Assembly: GCF_024158915.1 (NCBI RefSeq)
Contig: NZ_JAMZGF010000045.1
Location: 1 to 44,331, forward strand
From: Chryseobacterium sp. S0630
Lineage (GTDB): Bacteria > Bacteroidota > Bacteroidia > Flavobacteriales > Weeksellaceae
Direction of reading: 5' to 3'
DNA length: 44,331 nt
The translations under genes and the position numbers were made by a program. Under the pieces are notes generated by a model. That model was not told the DNA's origin. It worked only from the letters and a program-made list of their open reading frames with translations, and made no database searches. Positions 18,048 through 26,793 of this stretch are shown piece after piece. Numbering within the stretch: the first letter of the stretch is position 1; every line of letters starts with the position of its first letter.

Positions 18048-18128
18048 ATATCAAACTTATGAATTTTATTTTTAATATACAACCCCTTCATTTTAAAACA
18101 AATGAATTCAAATTTCATTAATAAAAAC

Positions 18129-18158
18129 AAAACCGCTCCCAAAAAGGAAGCGGTTTTT
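18129..18158 (-). terminator. Terminator of the 2-oxoacid dehydrogenase E1 gene
   Basis: AAAACCGCT (18129-18137) and AGCGGTTTT (18149-18157) form a stem with a 11-base loop that can pair a further CC/GG. On the minus strand it leads into a T-rich tract. It lies about 25 bases past the E1 stop codon. Confidence 0.8.
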
Positions 18159-18179
18159 AAAATTTATCTAAAATCCCAA

Positions 18180-20612
18180 TTAGAATATCGCCGGATATTT
18201 CTGAGGATTTGTTTCATTGAACATAGCATAGATTTTTTCTACCATATCATCTGTAGACGGTTTGCTGAAATAGTCACCATCACTTGCATAAGCAGGTCTG
18301 TGATCATTTGCTGAGATCGTCAACGGATCTGAATCCAGATATCTGAAAGCTTTCTGCTTTTCAAGGATCTGCTGTAGGATAAATCCTGTAGTTCCCCCTT
18401 CCACATCTTCGTCAATCACAACTAATCTGTTGGTTTTCTTAACACTTTCAGCAATCTCGTGAGATAAATCGAAAGGAATCAATGACTGAATATCGATTAC
18501 TTCTGCAGAAATTCCTAATTTTTCCAATTCATTAGCAGCTTCCGTTACAATTCTCCATGTAGAACCGTACGTTACCAAAGTAACATCTTTTCCTTCTTTA
18601 GTTACTTCAATTTTTCCTACAGGAACAGTGAATTCGCCTAAGTTATCCGGTTGTTTTTCTTTTAGTCTGTATCCGTTCAGACATTCTACGATGATCGCAG
18701 GTTCGTCAGCCTGAAGCATAGTGTTGTAGAATCCTGCTGCTTTTGTAAGGTTTCTAGGTACCAATACTAAAATACCTTTTGAAAGGTTCAGAATACCCGC
18801 CATTGGAGAGCCAGAGTGCCAGATTCCTTCTAATCTGTGACCTCTCGTTCTGATAATTAATGGAGCTTTCTGACCTCCTTTTGTTCTGTAATGTACCGTT
18901 GCAAGGTCATCACTCATTCCCTGTAAACAGTAAAGAACATAGTCTAAGTATTGGATTTCAGCGATTGGTCTTAAACCTCTCATCGCCATACCAATTCCCT
19001 GTCCAAGGATCGTTGCTTCACGGATTCCTGTATCAGCGATACGTAAAGCACCGTATTTTTCCTGCATTCCTTCCAATCCCTGGTTTACGTCACCGATATT
19101 TCCGGTATCTTCACCAAAGATTAACGTTTCAGGATATTTTTCAAAAATTTTGTCAAAGTTGTTTCTGATTACCACTCTTCCGTCTACATCTTCAGAGCTG
19201 TCAGAATATACAGGCTTGATTTCCTGAACATTTTCCGATTTCCATTCAGACTGAGAATATAAGTGAGAAGAATAGTTGTCTTTTTCAACAGCAGATACTT
19301 CATTGTATTTCTGCATCAATTGATTTCTTTCTGCAGAATTTGTTCCTCTTGTCGCCAGTAAAGTTTGTCTTACCAAATGGAAAATATCTTTCTTAGCTTT
19401 TGAAACCAACTTATTGAATTGAGCAATATACGTTTCTACTTCAGCATTTTGTCCTTTAAGGTTTTCTACTAAAGGTAAGATAGACTGGATAAGTTCTGTA
19501 ATAGCTTTTTGGTAATTTTCCCATGCTACTTTTTGTCCTGTTTTTGCTGCTTTTTTCGCTTCTTCATCAATAGCCTCCAATTCTTCAGCTGTAGCAATTA
19601 CTTCTTCTTTTCCATCTATTTCGATAGAATAGTTAAGGATCCATTCTTTGAATTTTGCAAGACCATCATATTCTGCTTCCCAAGCCAGACGCTCTTCATT
19701 TTTATATCTTTCGTGAGATCCGGATGTAGAGTGTCCCTGAGGCTGAGTAACGTCTACCACGTGCACTACCACCGGTACACTTTCTGTTCTTGCGAAATGC
19801 TCTGCCTTAGCATATGCATCTAATAATGCAGGATAATCCCAAGCTTTCACCTGGATAATCTCACATCCCTGGTTTTCCCCTTCTTTTCTCTGGAAACCAC
19901 TTAGCATTTCACTGATATCAGCTTTTGCTCTCTGATTTTTCGTAGGAACTGAAATTCCATATCCGTCGTCCCAGATAGAAACAATCATAGGAACCTGAAG
20001 AGCACATGCTGCATTCAGAGTTTCCCAGAAGTGTCCTTCTGCTGTAGAAGCATCCCCGATAGTTCCGAAAGCAATTTCGTTACCTTCTCTTGAGAATTTT
20101 TCTGAACCGTCAAATTTTACGCTTTTATAGATCGTTGAAGCCTGAGCTAATCCCAATAATCTTGGCATTTGTCCGGCTGTAGGAGAAATATCGGAAGAAA
20201 TATTTTTCTGAGCTGTCAAATCTTTCCAGCTTCCGTCTTCATTTAAACTTCTTGTTGCAAAATGCCCGTTCATTTGTCTTCCCGCAGAAGCAGGCTCTCT
20301 TTCCACGCTTGTATCTGCATACATCTGTGCAAAGAAACTTTCTACTGTTAAGGCATCTATTGCCAATGCAAAAGTCTGATCCCTGTAATATCCTGAACGG
20401 AAGTCTCCATTTCTGAAAACTTTCGCCATTGCAAGCTGAGGAAGTTCTTTTCCATCCCCAAAAATTCCAAATTTAGCTTTTCCAGTGAGTACTTCTCTCC
20501 TTCCGAGATAAGACATTTCACGAGAGATCCTTCCTAACCTGTAGTCTCCAAGTATCTGATTTTTAAAATCTTGAAAGGATATTTGCTGTGTTTCAATATA
20601 GGTTGTTTGCAT
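18180..20612 (-). CDS. 2-oxoacid dehydrogenase E1 component, fused alpha and beta subunits
   Basis: About 810 residues. The first half is E1 alpha (dehydrogenase E1): FGDGKELPQLAMAKVF, the TPP/metal segment IGDASTAEGHFWETLNAAC with IWDDGYGIS, then HSTSGSHERYKNEERL. The second half (from about residue 460) is E1 beta: FGEDTGNIGDVNQGL, DTGIREATILGQGIGMAMRG, PLIIRTRGHRLEG, and a transketolase C-terminal domain (IDIQSLIPFDLSHEI, VIDEDVEGG). Such fusions act as E1 of a branched-chain or other 2-oxoacid dehydrogenase complex, decarboxylating the substrate with thiamine diphosphate and passing the acyl group to lipoyl-E2. No E2 or E3 gene is adjacent. I chose the ATG at 20612 (MQTTYIETQQ) over an upstream ATG at 20642, because the extra ten residues are hydrophobic and out of keeping with a cytosolic enzyme. 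Substrate not deducible. Confidence 0.92.
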   Translation of the reverse strand: MQTTYIETQQISFQDFKNQILGDYRLGRISREMSYLGRREVLTGKAKFGIFGDGKELPQLAMAKVFRNGDFRSGYYRDQTFALAIDALTVESFFAQMYADTSVEREPASAGRQMNGHFATRSLNEDGSWKDLTAQKNISSDISPTAGQMPRLLGLAQASTIYKSVKFDGSEKFSREGNEIAFGTIGDASTAEGHFWETLNAACALQVPMIVSIWDDGYGISVPTKNQRAKADISEMLSGFQRKEGENQGCEIIQVKAWDYPALLDAYAKAEHFARTESVPVVVHVVDVTQPQGHSTSGSHERYKNEERLAWEAEYDGLAKFKEWILNYSIEIDGKEEVIATAEELEAIDEEAKKAAKTGQKVAWENYQKAITELIQSILPLVENLKGQNAEVETYIAQFNKLVSKAKKDIFHLVRQTLLATRGTNSAERNQLMQKYNEVSAVEKDNYSSHLYSQSEWKSENVQEIKPVYSDSSEDVDGRVVIRNNFDKIFEKYPETLIFGEDTGNIGDVNQGLEGMQEKYGALRIADTGIREATILGQGIGMAMRGLRPIAEIQYLDYVLYCLQGMSDDLATVHYRTKGGQKAPLIIRTRGHRLEGIWHSGSPMAGILNLSKGILVLVPRNLTKAAGFYNTMLQADEPAIIVECLNGYRLKEKQPDNLGEFTVPVGKIEVTKEGKDVTLVTYGSTWRIVTEAANELEKLGISAEVIDIQSLIPFDLSHEIAESVKKTNRLVVIDEDVEGGTTGFILQQILEKQKAFRYLDSDPLTISANDHRPAYASDGDYFSKPSTDDMVEKIYAMFNETNPQKYPAIF

Positions 20613-20747
20613 AGCTAAGTAAAAAAGTTTTTTAATCTTCAAGTATTTTGCTAATATACACTTTTTAAATTAATTTTAATTTTTAATAATCTTTTTTAAA
20701 AATTTGATAATAAAAAAAATTGTGCTTTATTTTGAAAAAAATTGTAA

Positions 20748-21044
20748 ATGATGGAAAAAAAGTCACCCCACATCTTGAATGCTTCCAGTAATCTTTTAGG
20801 ATTTTCATTAATCATTATTACGTCACTGAAAATCTCTAAGATCAGTCAGAATACGTATTTGGACGAATTTGCAGGATTTGCCTGTATTCTTTTTGCCTGC
20901 AGCTGTTTCTTTTCATTTCTGGCGATCAGGACTAGGAATAGAAAGCGGGAATCTACGTTTGAGAACATTGCGGATTATTTATTTTTAATCGCTTTATTTT
21001 GTATAGTTCTAGCCGTTATTATTGTAACCCTGAAAATAATTTAA
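20748..21044 (+). CDS. Small three-helix membrane protein of unknown function
   Basis: 98 residues with hydrophobic segments at about 14-28, 42-62 and 76-97, separated by the basic loop RTRNRKRE. The N terminus HILNASSNLLGFSLIIITSLKIS is a pattern I recall from conserved hypothetical proteins of several phyla, with no known function. A sequence resembling the -7 element (TTATTTTG) lies about 17 bases upstream. It is a single gene divergent from the E1 gene. Confidence 0.75.
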   Translation: MMEKKSPHILNASSNLLGFSLIIITSLKISKISQNTYLDEFAGFACILFACSCFFSFLAIRTRNRKRESTFENIADYLFLIALFCIVLAVIIVTLKII

Positions 21045-21176
21045 TTTAAAATTTTCGCACAATTGCGTTATTTACGGTAATATATAAGAGTAATTGTATG
21101 AAAATCCGAGAATTCATTAAGGAGCTATTTCTTCTTTTTTAAACAGAATCAATATCAGATTCTGAATATAAAAGAA

Positions 21177-21227
21177 AAAGTGTTCTGTATACATTTCCAG
21201 TTTCCCGAAACATATACAAAACACTTT
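21177..21227 (-). terminator. Terminator of the VGIGT-repeat secreted protein gene
   Basis: AAAGTGTTCTGTATA (21177-21191) pairs with TATACAAAACACTTT (21213-21227) with one mismatch. On the minus strand it continues into a T-rich stretch (TTTTTCTTTTATA). Confidence 0.7.
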
Positions 21228-21253
21228 AGTTTTAATTATAGTAAAAGATAGAA

Positions 21254-22048
21254 TTATATCTTCTGAACAGTTACATTGGTAACATTTCCGCTTCCTGTAG
21301 ATCCTGTTTCTGTTGAAATAATCGTAGCATTTTGATTGGGAGCTGCTGTAAAACGAATCTGGTATCCCGCTGTAGGAGCAACAACTACAGTTGTATAATT
21401 CATCAGCTCACCTACAGTTCCTGAAGAAGCAACTGCATTATAATGGCTTCCTCTTCCCAGGTAATTAGCATCTGGTACAGGTCTGATACCAATAAGCAAC
21501 TGAGTATCTGCAGGCATATTGGTAAAACTTGCCTGTAATGTTACCAGATAATTCCCAGCCTGATTAAAAGTCATCACTCCAGTTCCGGTATTATAGGAAT
21601 AGAAAGGAGAAGTTGCTATTGGTGCAGCGAATAATAAAGTAGTAATTGTTGAAGAACTGATGTTCTGGTTAGCCGCTAAACGGGCATGAAAAAGCGAATA
21701 AGCAGTAAAGTCTATAGTCTTCAGTACTCCGCTAGCATCCGCTACCACAACCCTGTCAGTTCCTCCGACCCCTATATTTGAATTAATATTACGGATACGG
21801 GCATTTCCGGACGCTACGTCTAATTTTTCACTTGGAGAAGTTGTACCTATCCCTACTTTAGCGGTTGACGTTACACTAAAATCATTATCCTGTTGAGCAG
21901 CAGAAGGTATACCTGTGGCAGGATTATCTTTAGAGCCATCAATATGAAAAGTTGTTTGAGGATTTTGGGTGCCAATTCCCACTTGTGCATACATAAGGAA
22001 GCACGAACAGATAGCTGATGCTATCATCATTGATTTCATTTTTTTCAT
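21254..22048 (-). CDS. Secreted protein with VGIGT repeats and a C1q-like C-terminal domain
   Basis: 264 residues from the ATG at 22048, chosen because it gives a clean Sec signal peptide (MKKMKSMMIAS to FLMYAQ); an upstream in-frame ATG would add a basic tail. Two copies of the motif VGIGTxxP (VGIGTQNPQTTFHIDG and VGIGTTSPSEKLDVASG) follow, as in many Bacteroidota surface proteins. Residues about 110-264 are a beta-rich domain (FHARLAANQNIS, FNQAGNYLVTLQASF, ATIISTETGS) of the size and pattern of a C1q/TNF-like jelly roll. It is probably exported to the surface, perhaps for adhesion. Single gene. Confidence 0.8.
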   Translation of the reverse strand: MKKMKSMMIASAICSCFLMYAQVGIGTQNPQTTFHIDGSKDNPATGIPSAAQQDNDFSVTSTAKVGIGTTSPSEKLDVASGNARIRNINSNIGVGGTDRVVVADASGVLKTIDFTAYSLFHARLAANQNISSSTITTLLFAAPIATSPFYSYNTGTGVMTFNQAGNYLVTLQASFTNMPADTQLLIGIRPVPDANYLGRGSHYNAVASSGTVGELMNYTTVVVAPTAGYQIRFTAAPNQNATIISTETGSTGSGNVTNVTVQKI

Positions 22049-22307
22049 TATTTGTTGTTTTTTCTTGCGACAAATTAACAAAAATTATTCTGAAACTCAA
22101 TGAATTGTTAACAAGCACTTTATGTGAATCATGCAAAATATTAGTTTACAGTAATTTACTATTACAAAAAAATACAAATAATCACAACTGATTGATTTAT
22201 TGAAAGATAACTCTATTTTTTCTCCAATGATGAAGAATTTACATACCACACGGAAATAAAGGGAAACAAGTAAATAAAAAACTCAGAACGGTTAAAAAAT
22301 ATTAACA

Positions 22308-23285
22308 TCAGAATTTTCGCTCAATCACATAATCAAGCATAATATGCAATGACTTCCTTGCTTCAGAATCCGGAAATTCATTCAGGATATCTTTCGCTTT
22401 TTGCTGGAAATCTTTCATAATGGTAATAGCATATTCCAATCCTCCGGAACTTTTAACAAATTCTATCAGCTCTTTTACACGCTTAGGATTGTTATTGTAA
22501 CGTTTTATGGTATCGAAATAGTACTTTCTGTCTTTTTCACTGGCGATTTTTAAGGTATGAATCAAAGGCAGGGTCATTTTCTGTTCTTTAATATCAATTC
22601 CTACAGGTTTACCAATCACATTTGAACTTAAATAGTCGAAAAGGTCATCCTTTATCTGGAATGCCATTCCGGTAAAAGTACCGAAATCCATCATCTTCTT
22701 GGCAAGAGCTTCATCCGCATTATTGGAAAGAACTCCTATTTCACAACATGCAGCAATCAGAGTAGCAGTTTTCTGGCGGATAATTTCATAGTACACCTCT
22801 TCAGTAATATCCAGTTTTCTGGCTTTCTCCAGCTGAAGAAGTTCTCCTTCGGACATTTCACGGATGGTTCTGGAAATAACTCCAAGCAGGTCATAATCTT
22901 TGTGATCTGTAGATAACAAAACTGATTTTGATAAAAGATAGTCTCCCACCAAAACTGCAATTTTATTCTTCCAAAGTGCATTGATTGAAAAGAAATTACG
23001 ACGTTTAAAACTTTCATCCACCACATCATCATGTACCAGAGTAGCAGTGTGGATCAGCTCGATCATAGAAGCACCACGGTACGTTTTTTCCGTCACCTCA
23101 CCCACAAGTTTGGCACAAAGAAACACAAACATAGGACGCATCTGCTTTCCTTTGGTGGTAACAATAAAACGGGTTACTTTATCCAATAAAGCTACTTTAC
23201 TCTGCATTGACTCATAAAACTTCTGTTCAAAAAGTTTCATTTCATCATTGATCGGTCGTTTAATCTCTTCTACTGTATTTGCCAC
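22308..23285 (-). CDS. Polyprenyl diphosphate synthase (trans-isoprenyl chain elongation)
   Basis: A 325-residue all-helical prenyltransferase starting at GTG. Both aspartate-rich motifs are present: DDVVD at 86-90 (within LVHDDVVDESFKRRN) and DDLFD at 213-217 (AFQIKDDLFDY). The GKQMRPMF basic patch precedes the first motif. It condenses isopentenyl diphosphate onto an allylic primer with Mg2+. Length and context suggest a medium- or long-chain product for the menaquinone side chain, like IspB, but the exact chain length cannot be read reliably from sequence. A -7-like element lies 38 bases upstream. Confidence 0.92.
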   Translation of the reverse strand: MANTVEEIKRPINDEMKLFEQKFYESMQSKVALLDKVTRFIVTTKGKQMRPMFVFLCAKLVGEVTEKTYRGASMIELIHTATLVHDDVVDESFKRRNFFSINALWKNKIAVLVGDYLLSKSVLLSTDHKDYDLLGVISRTIREMSEGELLQLEKARKLDITEEVYYEIIRQKTATLIAACCEIGVLSNNADEALAKKMMDFGTFTGMAFQIKDDLFDYLSSNVIGKPVGIDIKEQKMTLPLIHTLKIASEKDRKYYFDTIKRYNNNPKRVKELIEFVKSSGGLEYAITIMKDFQQKAKDILNEFPDSEARKSLHIMLDYVIERKF

Positions 23286-23322
23286 AATCTGCGAATGCTG
23301 GGTGAATAATTATTAATTCTCA

Positions 23323-23330
23323 CAAAGATA
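23323..23330 (-). promoter_or_regulatory. Candidate -7 element for the polyprenyl synthase gene
   Basis: TATCTTTG on the minus strand matches the Bacteroidota consensus TAnnTTTG exactly, 38 bases before the GTG start. The nearest TTG is only 12 bases further upstream, so the -33 element is uncertain. Confidence 0.4.
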
Positions 23331-23357
23331 ATTTTTTTCGCTCAATTTTAAGGTAAA

Positions 23358-24266
23358 TTAATCTTTGAGTTGATCTTTCGGGATAAAATAAAAGGAAGGT
23401 TTTGTAGTTCCCAACGGAGACCTGAACTTTTCCCCTGAAATATAAATTCCCGTTTCATCTACACTTATTCCCTCAATCTGTGCTAATGAAAGCGCAGTCC
23501 CGAGGTAATAATGTTTTGGTTTTTCTTTAAAAAATATTCCTGGTTCTGTTTCTGTAAGAATATCTAAAAAGACTTCTGTTTTCCTGGTATATCCTACCAA
23601 ATAAAGCTTTTTATCAAAATAAGAGGCATCTGTAACCACGAAACCAGTTTTATAAGTTTCTATCTTCTCTGCCTTTTGAAGTGCTGAAATTTCAGGGTTT
23701 ACAATATAATGTGAGGTTGCTTTTGAAGCCCATTCTTTGGTAAACAGATGCAGCTTTCCATTTAAATAAATCATGGCTTCTGCATCAAAGTCGTTCCTCA
23801 TATTTTTAGAAATAAATTCAGTCTGTTCAGGATAATAAAAAGAAATAGCTGTTCCATCTAAAGCCCTTTCTGAACCGGGAATGTTAGAAATATTCGAAGA
23901 ATCAAGACGTCCATAGGGAACTTTGTAAATCATCAGATCTTTTCTTGTGCCCGTATTATTTCCGAAATCTCCGATATAAAAATTTTCTCCATCATTGGCT
24001 AAAGCTTCCCAATCTGTATTGATTACGTTGGTTTTCAGTGTTCTGATAATTTCACCACTTTTTTTATCCAATTCAAAAAGCTCGGCAGTATTTCCACTGT
24101 CATTGAATGTATATAATTTGCCGTTTAAAATATTCAGTCCTGAGGTTTCCTCAATCTTGTTATCCAGATAATTAACTCTGTATTTTTTTATTTTCAGAAA
24201 GTCGGTTTGCTGAGAAAATGCAGATTGACCAACGAAAAGAGCAATAATCAGAAGGAGTTTTTTCAT
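23358..24266 (-). CDS. Exported beta-propeller-like protein of unknown function
   Basis: 302 residues with a Sec signal peptide (MKKLLLIIALFVGQSAFSQ). The mature part has repeated short strands with motifs such as ETSGLNILNGKLYTFNDSG, DWEALANDGENFYIGDFGNN and FDAEAMIYLNGKLHLFTKEW, typical of a beta-propeller. This W-E-A/G-D-x-G-N-N pattern occurs in conserved hypothetical Bacteroidota proteins; no enzymatic residues are apparent. It lies 72 bases upstream of the polyprenyl synthase gene on the same strand and could be co-transcribed. Function unknown. Confidence 0.75.
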   Translation of the reverse strand: MKKLLLIIALFVGQSAFSQQTDFLKIKKYRVNYLDNKIEETSGLNILNGKLYTFNDSGNTAELFELDKKSGEIIRTLKTNVINTDWEALANDGENFYIGDFGNNTGTRKDLMIYKVPYGRLDSSNISNIPGSERALDGTAISFYYPEQTEFISKNMRNDFDAEAMIYLNGKLHLFTKEWASKATSHYIVNPEISALQKAEKIETYKTGFVVTDASYFDKKLYLVGYTRKTEVFLDILTETEPGIFFKEKPKHYYLGTALSLAQIEGISVDETGIYISGEKFRSPLGTTKPSFYFIPKDQLKD

Positions 24267-24313
24267 AAGACAAAAATAGGGTTTTATTCTGAGGTGAGAT
24301 TCGGGATGCGGGG

Positions 24314-24359
24314 ATTGAGTTGGAGGGTTTGAGAGTTGGAGGGTTTGAGAGTTTGAATG
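24314..24359 (+). repeat. GA-rich low-complexity repeat
   Basis: GAGTTGGAGGGTTTGA occurs twice in succession, followed by related GAGAGTTTGAATGA. The reverse complement (CTCTCAAACTCTCC type) recurs at 31585-31680 and 35161-35215, each time near a copy of the 67-bp palindromic element. Confidence 0.6.
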
Positions 24360-24373
24360 AGATATGAGATATG

Positions 24374-24502
24374 AGATTCGGGTTTCGGGATGCGGGATTC
24401 GGGTTTGGATTTTGGTTTGGATGTGGGATTCGAGTTTCGGGATTCGGGTTTGGGTTTTGGTTTTGGTTTGGATGCGGGTTTCGGGATGCGGGTTTGGGAT
24501 TG
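24374..24502 (+). repeat. G-rich heptanucleotide repeat with G-quadruplex motif
   Basis: A run of degenerate 7-base units of the form GGGWTTC/GGGATGC/GGGTTTG. At 24380-24403 four GGG runs are separated by exactly four bases each (TTTC, ATGC, ATTC), fitting the canonical G-quadruplex pattern on the plus strand. Apparent open frames here are a consequence of the repeat. Confidence 0.7.
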
Positions 24503-24503
24503 T

Positions 24504-24570
24504 AGTTTCCTATGGAATGGACAAACTAAGCGTTTTTATTTATCTCCACATTGTCATTCCACAGAAATCT
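24504..24570 (+). repeat. Interspersed palindromic element, copy A
   Basis: Left arm 24504-24525 (AGTTTCCTATGGAATGGACA) and right arm 24551-24570 (TTGTCATTCCACAGAAATCT) are imperfect inverted repeats. The centre (CTAAGCGTTTTTATTTATC) matches the other forward copies. It is the most diverged of five copies. Confidence 0.7.
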
Positions 24571-24668
24571 AAATATTGTATGGAGTCAATGGAAAAAATT
24601 CTGGATTTTTGAAGAGATTTATTGTTTTGCTTATTCTCCGTTTTACCTTTTCTCTCTTCTTAAAAAAG

Positions 24669-24695
24669 AAAAGCAGGCCAAAATAGCCCGCTTTT
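24669..24695 (-). terminator. Terminator of the sterol-desaturase-family gene
   Basis: AAAAGCAGGC (24669-24678) pairs with GCCCGCTTTT (24686-24695), one mismatch. The minus-strand continuation is T-rich (CTTTTTTA). It lies about 33 bases past the stop codon. Confidence 0.75.
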
Positions 24696-24727
24696 CACTT
24701 AGATTTCTATTGATTTTAAATCAGAAG

Positions 24728-25678
24728 TTAAGCAGTTTTCTGCTCTTTCTGATTTTGCTGTTGGTCTTTCTTTTTAGCCTGTCTGGCAAAATATTCCTTC
24801 TGATATTGCCTTACCGTTTTTCCAGTTCCATCATGTCTCCATCCCGGTGAATTGAAAATATAATTGATTCTGTCTGTGAATTTTAATCCGGGCTGCTTCA
24901 GATCTTTCCAAATTTTTCTCCATTCATAAAAAAGAACGGTATCGGGTCTGTTATCCGGCATTTTTGGATAGATTCCATATTTCACGGGTACATTCGGATC
25001 TTCTTTTTGGAAGGTTCCAAATATTTTATCCCAGATGATGAGACACATTCCCATGTTTTTATCCAGGTATTTTACATTACATGCATGATGCACACGGTGA
25101 TGGGAAGGTGTTACCAAAATATATTCCAAGAATCCCATACTCTTCACAGTTTGTGTATGTACCCATGTTCCATACACCTGTCCGATTGCGTAAGCCACCA
25201 TGATATGCCATGGATTGAATCCTAAAAATGCAAGTGGTGAAAAATACAAGTATCTGTAAAGCGGCTGTAATACAGGGCTTCTGAATCCTGTTGTCAGGTT
25301 AAAATATTCTGAACTGTGATGGGTAATATGAACTGCCCAGAATGCTCTGGAACGGTGGTCTACATAATGTAATACGTAATAAGCAAAGTCTGTGATTATA
25401 AAACAAGCCAGCAAATACCAGATGCTAAGATCCCATGAGAAAATCCTGTGATGGTAAAAGAAAAACATCACACCCATGGCAAATGCCTTCATGATAAGGT
25501 CAAGACCAAAGTTCATCAATGCAAGATAAACATTCGTGGCAAGATCTTTTCCACTATATAGCTTAGCTTCTGAAACGTGGCTGTAAATCATTTCAGCTAA
25601 AATAACAGTAGCATGCAATGGAATAGCCCATGCATACACATTTTCCAGCCCATCCTCGCTCATAAGAAAATCCATCAT
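24728..25678 (-). CDS. Sterol desaturase/fatty acid hydroxylase family membrane protein
   Basis: About 316 residues. I use the ATG at 25678, since the next codon upstream is an in-frame GTG. The diiron-binding histidine boxes of the superfamily are visible: HYVDHRSRAFW, HITHHSSEYFN and SHHRVHHACN, embedded among four to five hydrophobic segments. The superfamily uses O2 and a diiron centre to hydroxylate or desaturate lipids and carotenoids in the membrane. The C terminus is a charged tail (ARQAKKKDQQQNQKEQK). The substrate is unknown. Single gene with its own terminator. Confidence 0.88.
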   Translation of the reverse strand: MMDFLMSEDGLENVYAWAIPLHATVILAEMIYSHVSEAKLYSGKDLATNVYLALMNFGLDLIMKAFAMGVMFFFYHHRIFSWDLSIWYLLACFIITDFAYYVLHYVDHRSRAFWAVHITHHSSEYFNLTTGFRSPVLQPLYRYLYFSPLAFLGFNPWHIMVAYAIGQVYGTWVHTQTVKSMGFLEYILVTPSHHRVHHACNVKYLDKNMGMCLIIWDKIFGTFQKEDPNVPVKYGIYPKMPDNRPDTVLFYEWRKIWKDLKQPGLKFTDRINYIFNSPGWRHDGTGKTVRQYQKEYFARQAKKKDQQQNQKEQKTA

Positions 25679-25752
25679 CACAAAATAATTTGTGCAAAGG
25701 TAGGGTTTTAACCTATTTTTTATGAAAGTTTTAGGCTTTTTTTAAGGAAATT

Positions 25753-26787
25753 TTAATCTGTTGTTTTGTTGGCTAACTGTCCGCAAGCGGCATCAATATC
25801 ACCTCCACGGCTTCTTCTGACCATTACCGTTACTCCTGCATTTTCAAGCTGTCGGATGTAATTTTCTTCCGCCTGTTTGTTGCACTGATCGTATTTTCCA
25901 TCTCCGATCGGGTTGTACTGGATAAGATTTACTTTTGAAGGAACCTGTTTGCAGTATTTGATTAAAGCTTTAATGTCCTCGTCACCGTCATTAATTCCTT
26001 TCCATACGCAGTATTCAAAAGTAATCACAGAACCAGTCTTTTGGTACCAGTACTGAAGAGCTTCCATAATATCTGTCAACGGGAATTTATCAGAGAAAGG
26101 CATGATCTCATTACGCTTGGACTCGATTGCAGAGTGAAGGGATAAAGCCAGCTTCACACGCAGTTCATCATCTGCAAGCATTTTAATCATTTTAGGAATA
26201 CCGGATGTAGAAACGGTAATTCTTCTTGGAGACATTCCCAATCCTTCCGGCTGGGTAATTTTTTTGATGGCTTCCACTACGTTTTTGTAATTCATCATTG
26301 GCTCTCCCATTCCCATAAATACGATGTTGGAAAGCGGTCTGTCGAAATACATCCTACTCTGGCTGTCAATCAGAGCTACCTGATCTACAATTTCAGCTAC
26401 TTCAAGGTTTCTCATCCTTTTCAATCTTGCTGTAGCACAGAATTCGCAGTTTAATGAGCATCCTACCTGTGAAGATACACAGGCTGTAGTTCTTGTTTCT
26501 GTAGGAATAAGAACAGATTCCACCATCAGACCGTCATGAAGTTTCACTCCGTTTTTGATGGTTCCGTCAGAGCTTTTTTGAAGAAGGTCTACGGAAACAG
26601 GATTAATGGTATATTCTTCCGAAATTCTCTCACGAAGTGATTTGGAAAGATTCGTCATTTCGTCAATCGAATGGAGGTTTTTACTCCATAGCCAGTCATA
26701 GACCTGTTTCGCACGAAACGGCTTTTCTCCTAAAGATACAAAGTAGTCTTTAAGCTGGTCTAATGATAATGTACGGATATCTTTCAT
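25753..26787 (-). CDS. rlmN: 23S rRNA (adenine-2503-C2)-methyltransferase RlmN
   Basis: 344 residues. The radical-SAM [4Fe-4S] motif CxxxCxxC is Cys110/Cys114/Cys117 in GCSLNCEFCATARLKRMRN. Cys335 in IDAACGQLANK near the C terminus is the position of the methyl-carrying cysteine of this family. Other hallmarks are IVFMGMGEPMMNYKNV, RRITVSTSGIP and VMVRRSRGGDIDAACGQL. The enzyme methylates C2 of A2503 in 23S rRNA and of A37 in some tRNAs. It is the last gene of the group queA, four-helix-bundle gene, rlmN (gaps 41 and 32 bases). Confidence 0.97.
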   Translation of the reverse strand: MKDIRTLSLDQLKDYFVSLGEKPFRAKQVYDWLWSKNLHSIDEMTNLSKSLRERISEEYTINPVSVDLLQKSSDGTIKNGVKLHDGLMVESVLIPTETRTTACVSSQVGCSLNCEFCATARLKRMRNLEVAEIVDQVALIDSQSRMYFDRPLSNIVFMGMGEPMMNYKNVVEAIKKITQPEGLGMSPRRITVSTSGIPKMIKMLADDELRVKLALSLHSAIESKRNEIMPFSDKFPLTDIMEALQYWYQKTGSVITFEYCVWKGINDGDEDIKALIKYCKQVPSKVNLIQYNPIGDGKYDQCNKQAEENYIRQLENAGVTVMVRRSRGGDIDAACGQLANKTTD

Positions 26788-26793
26788 AATATT

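Larger units (their letters stand above)
24267..24668. other. Non-coding interval filled with repeats
   Basis: Between the propeller-like gene and the sterol-desaturase terminator there is no credible gene. The interval holds the GA-rich repeat, the G-rich heptamer repeat and palindromic element copy A. Confidence 0.65.

Noticed and set aside
24364..24612. Overlapping plus-strand open frames of 82 and 60 codons
   Set aside because: They run through the G-rich heptanucleotide repeat and palindrome copy A; their Gly/Val/Trp-rich translation is what the repeat forces in any frame.
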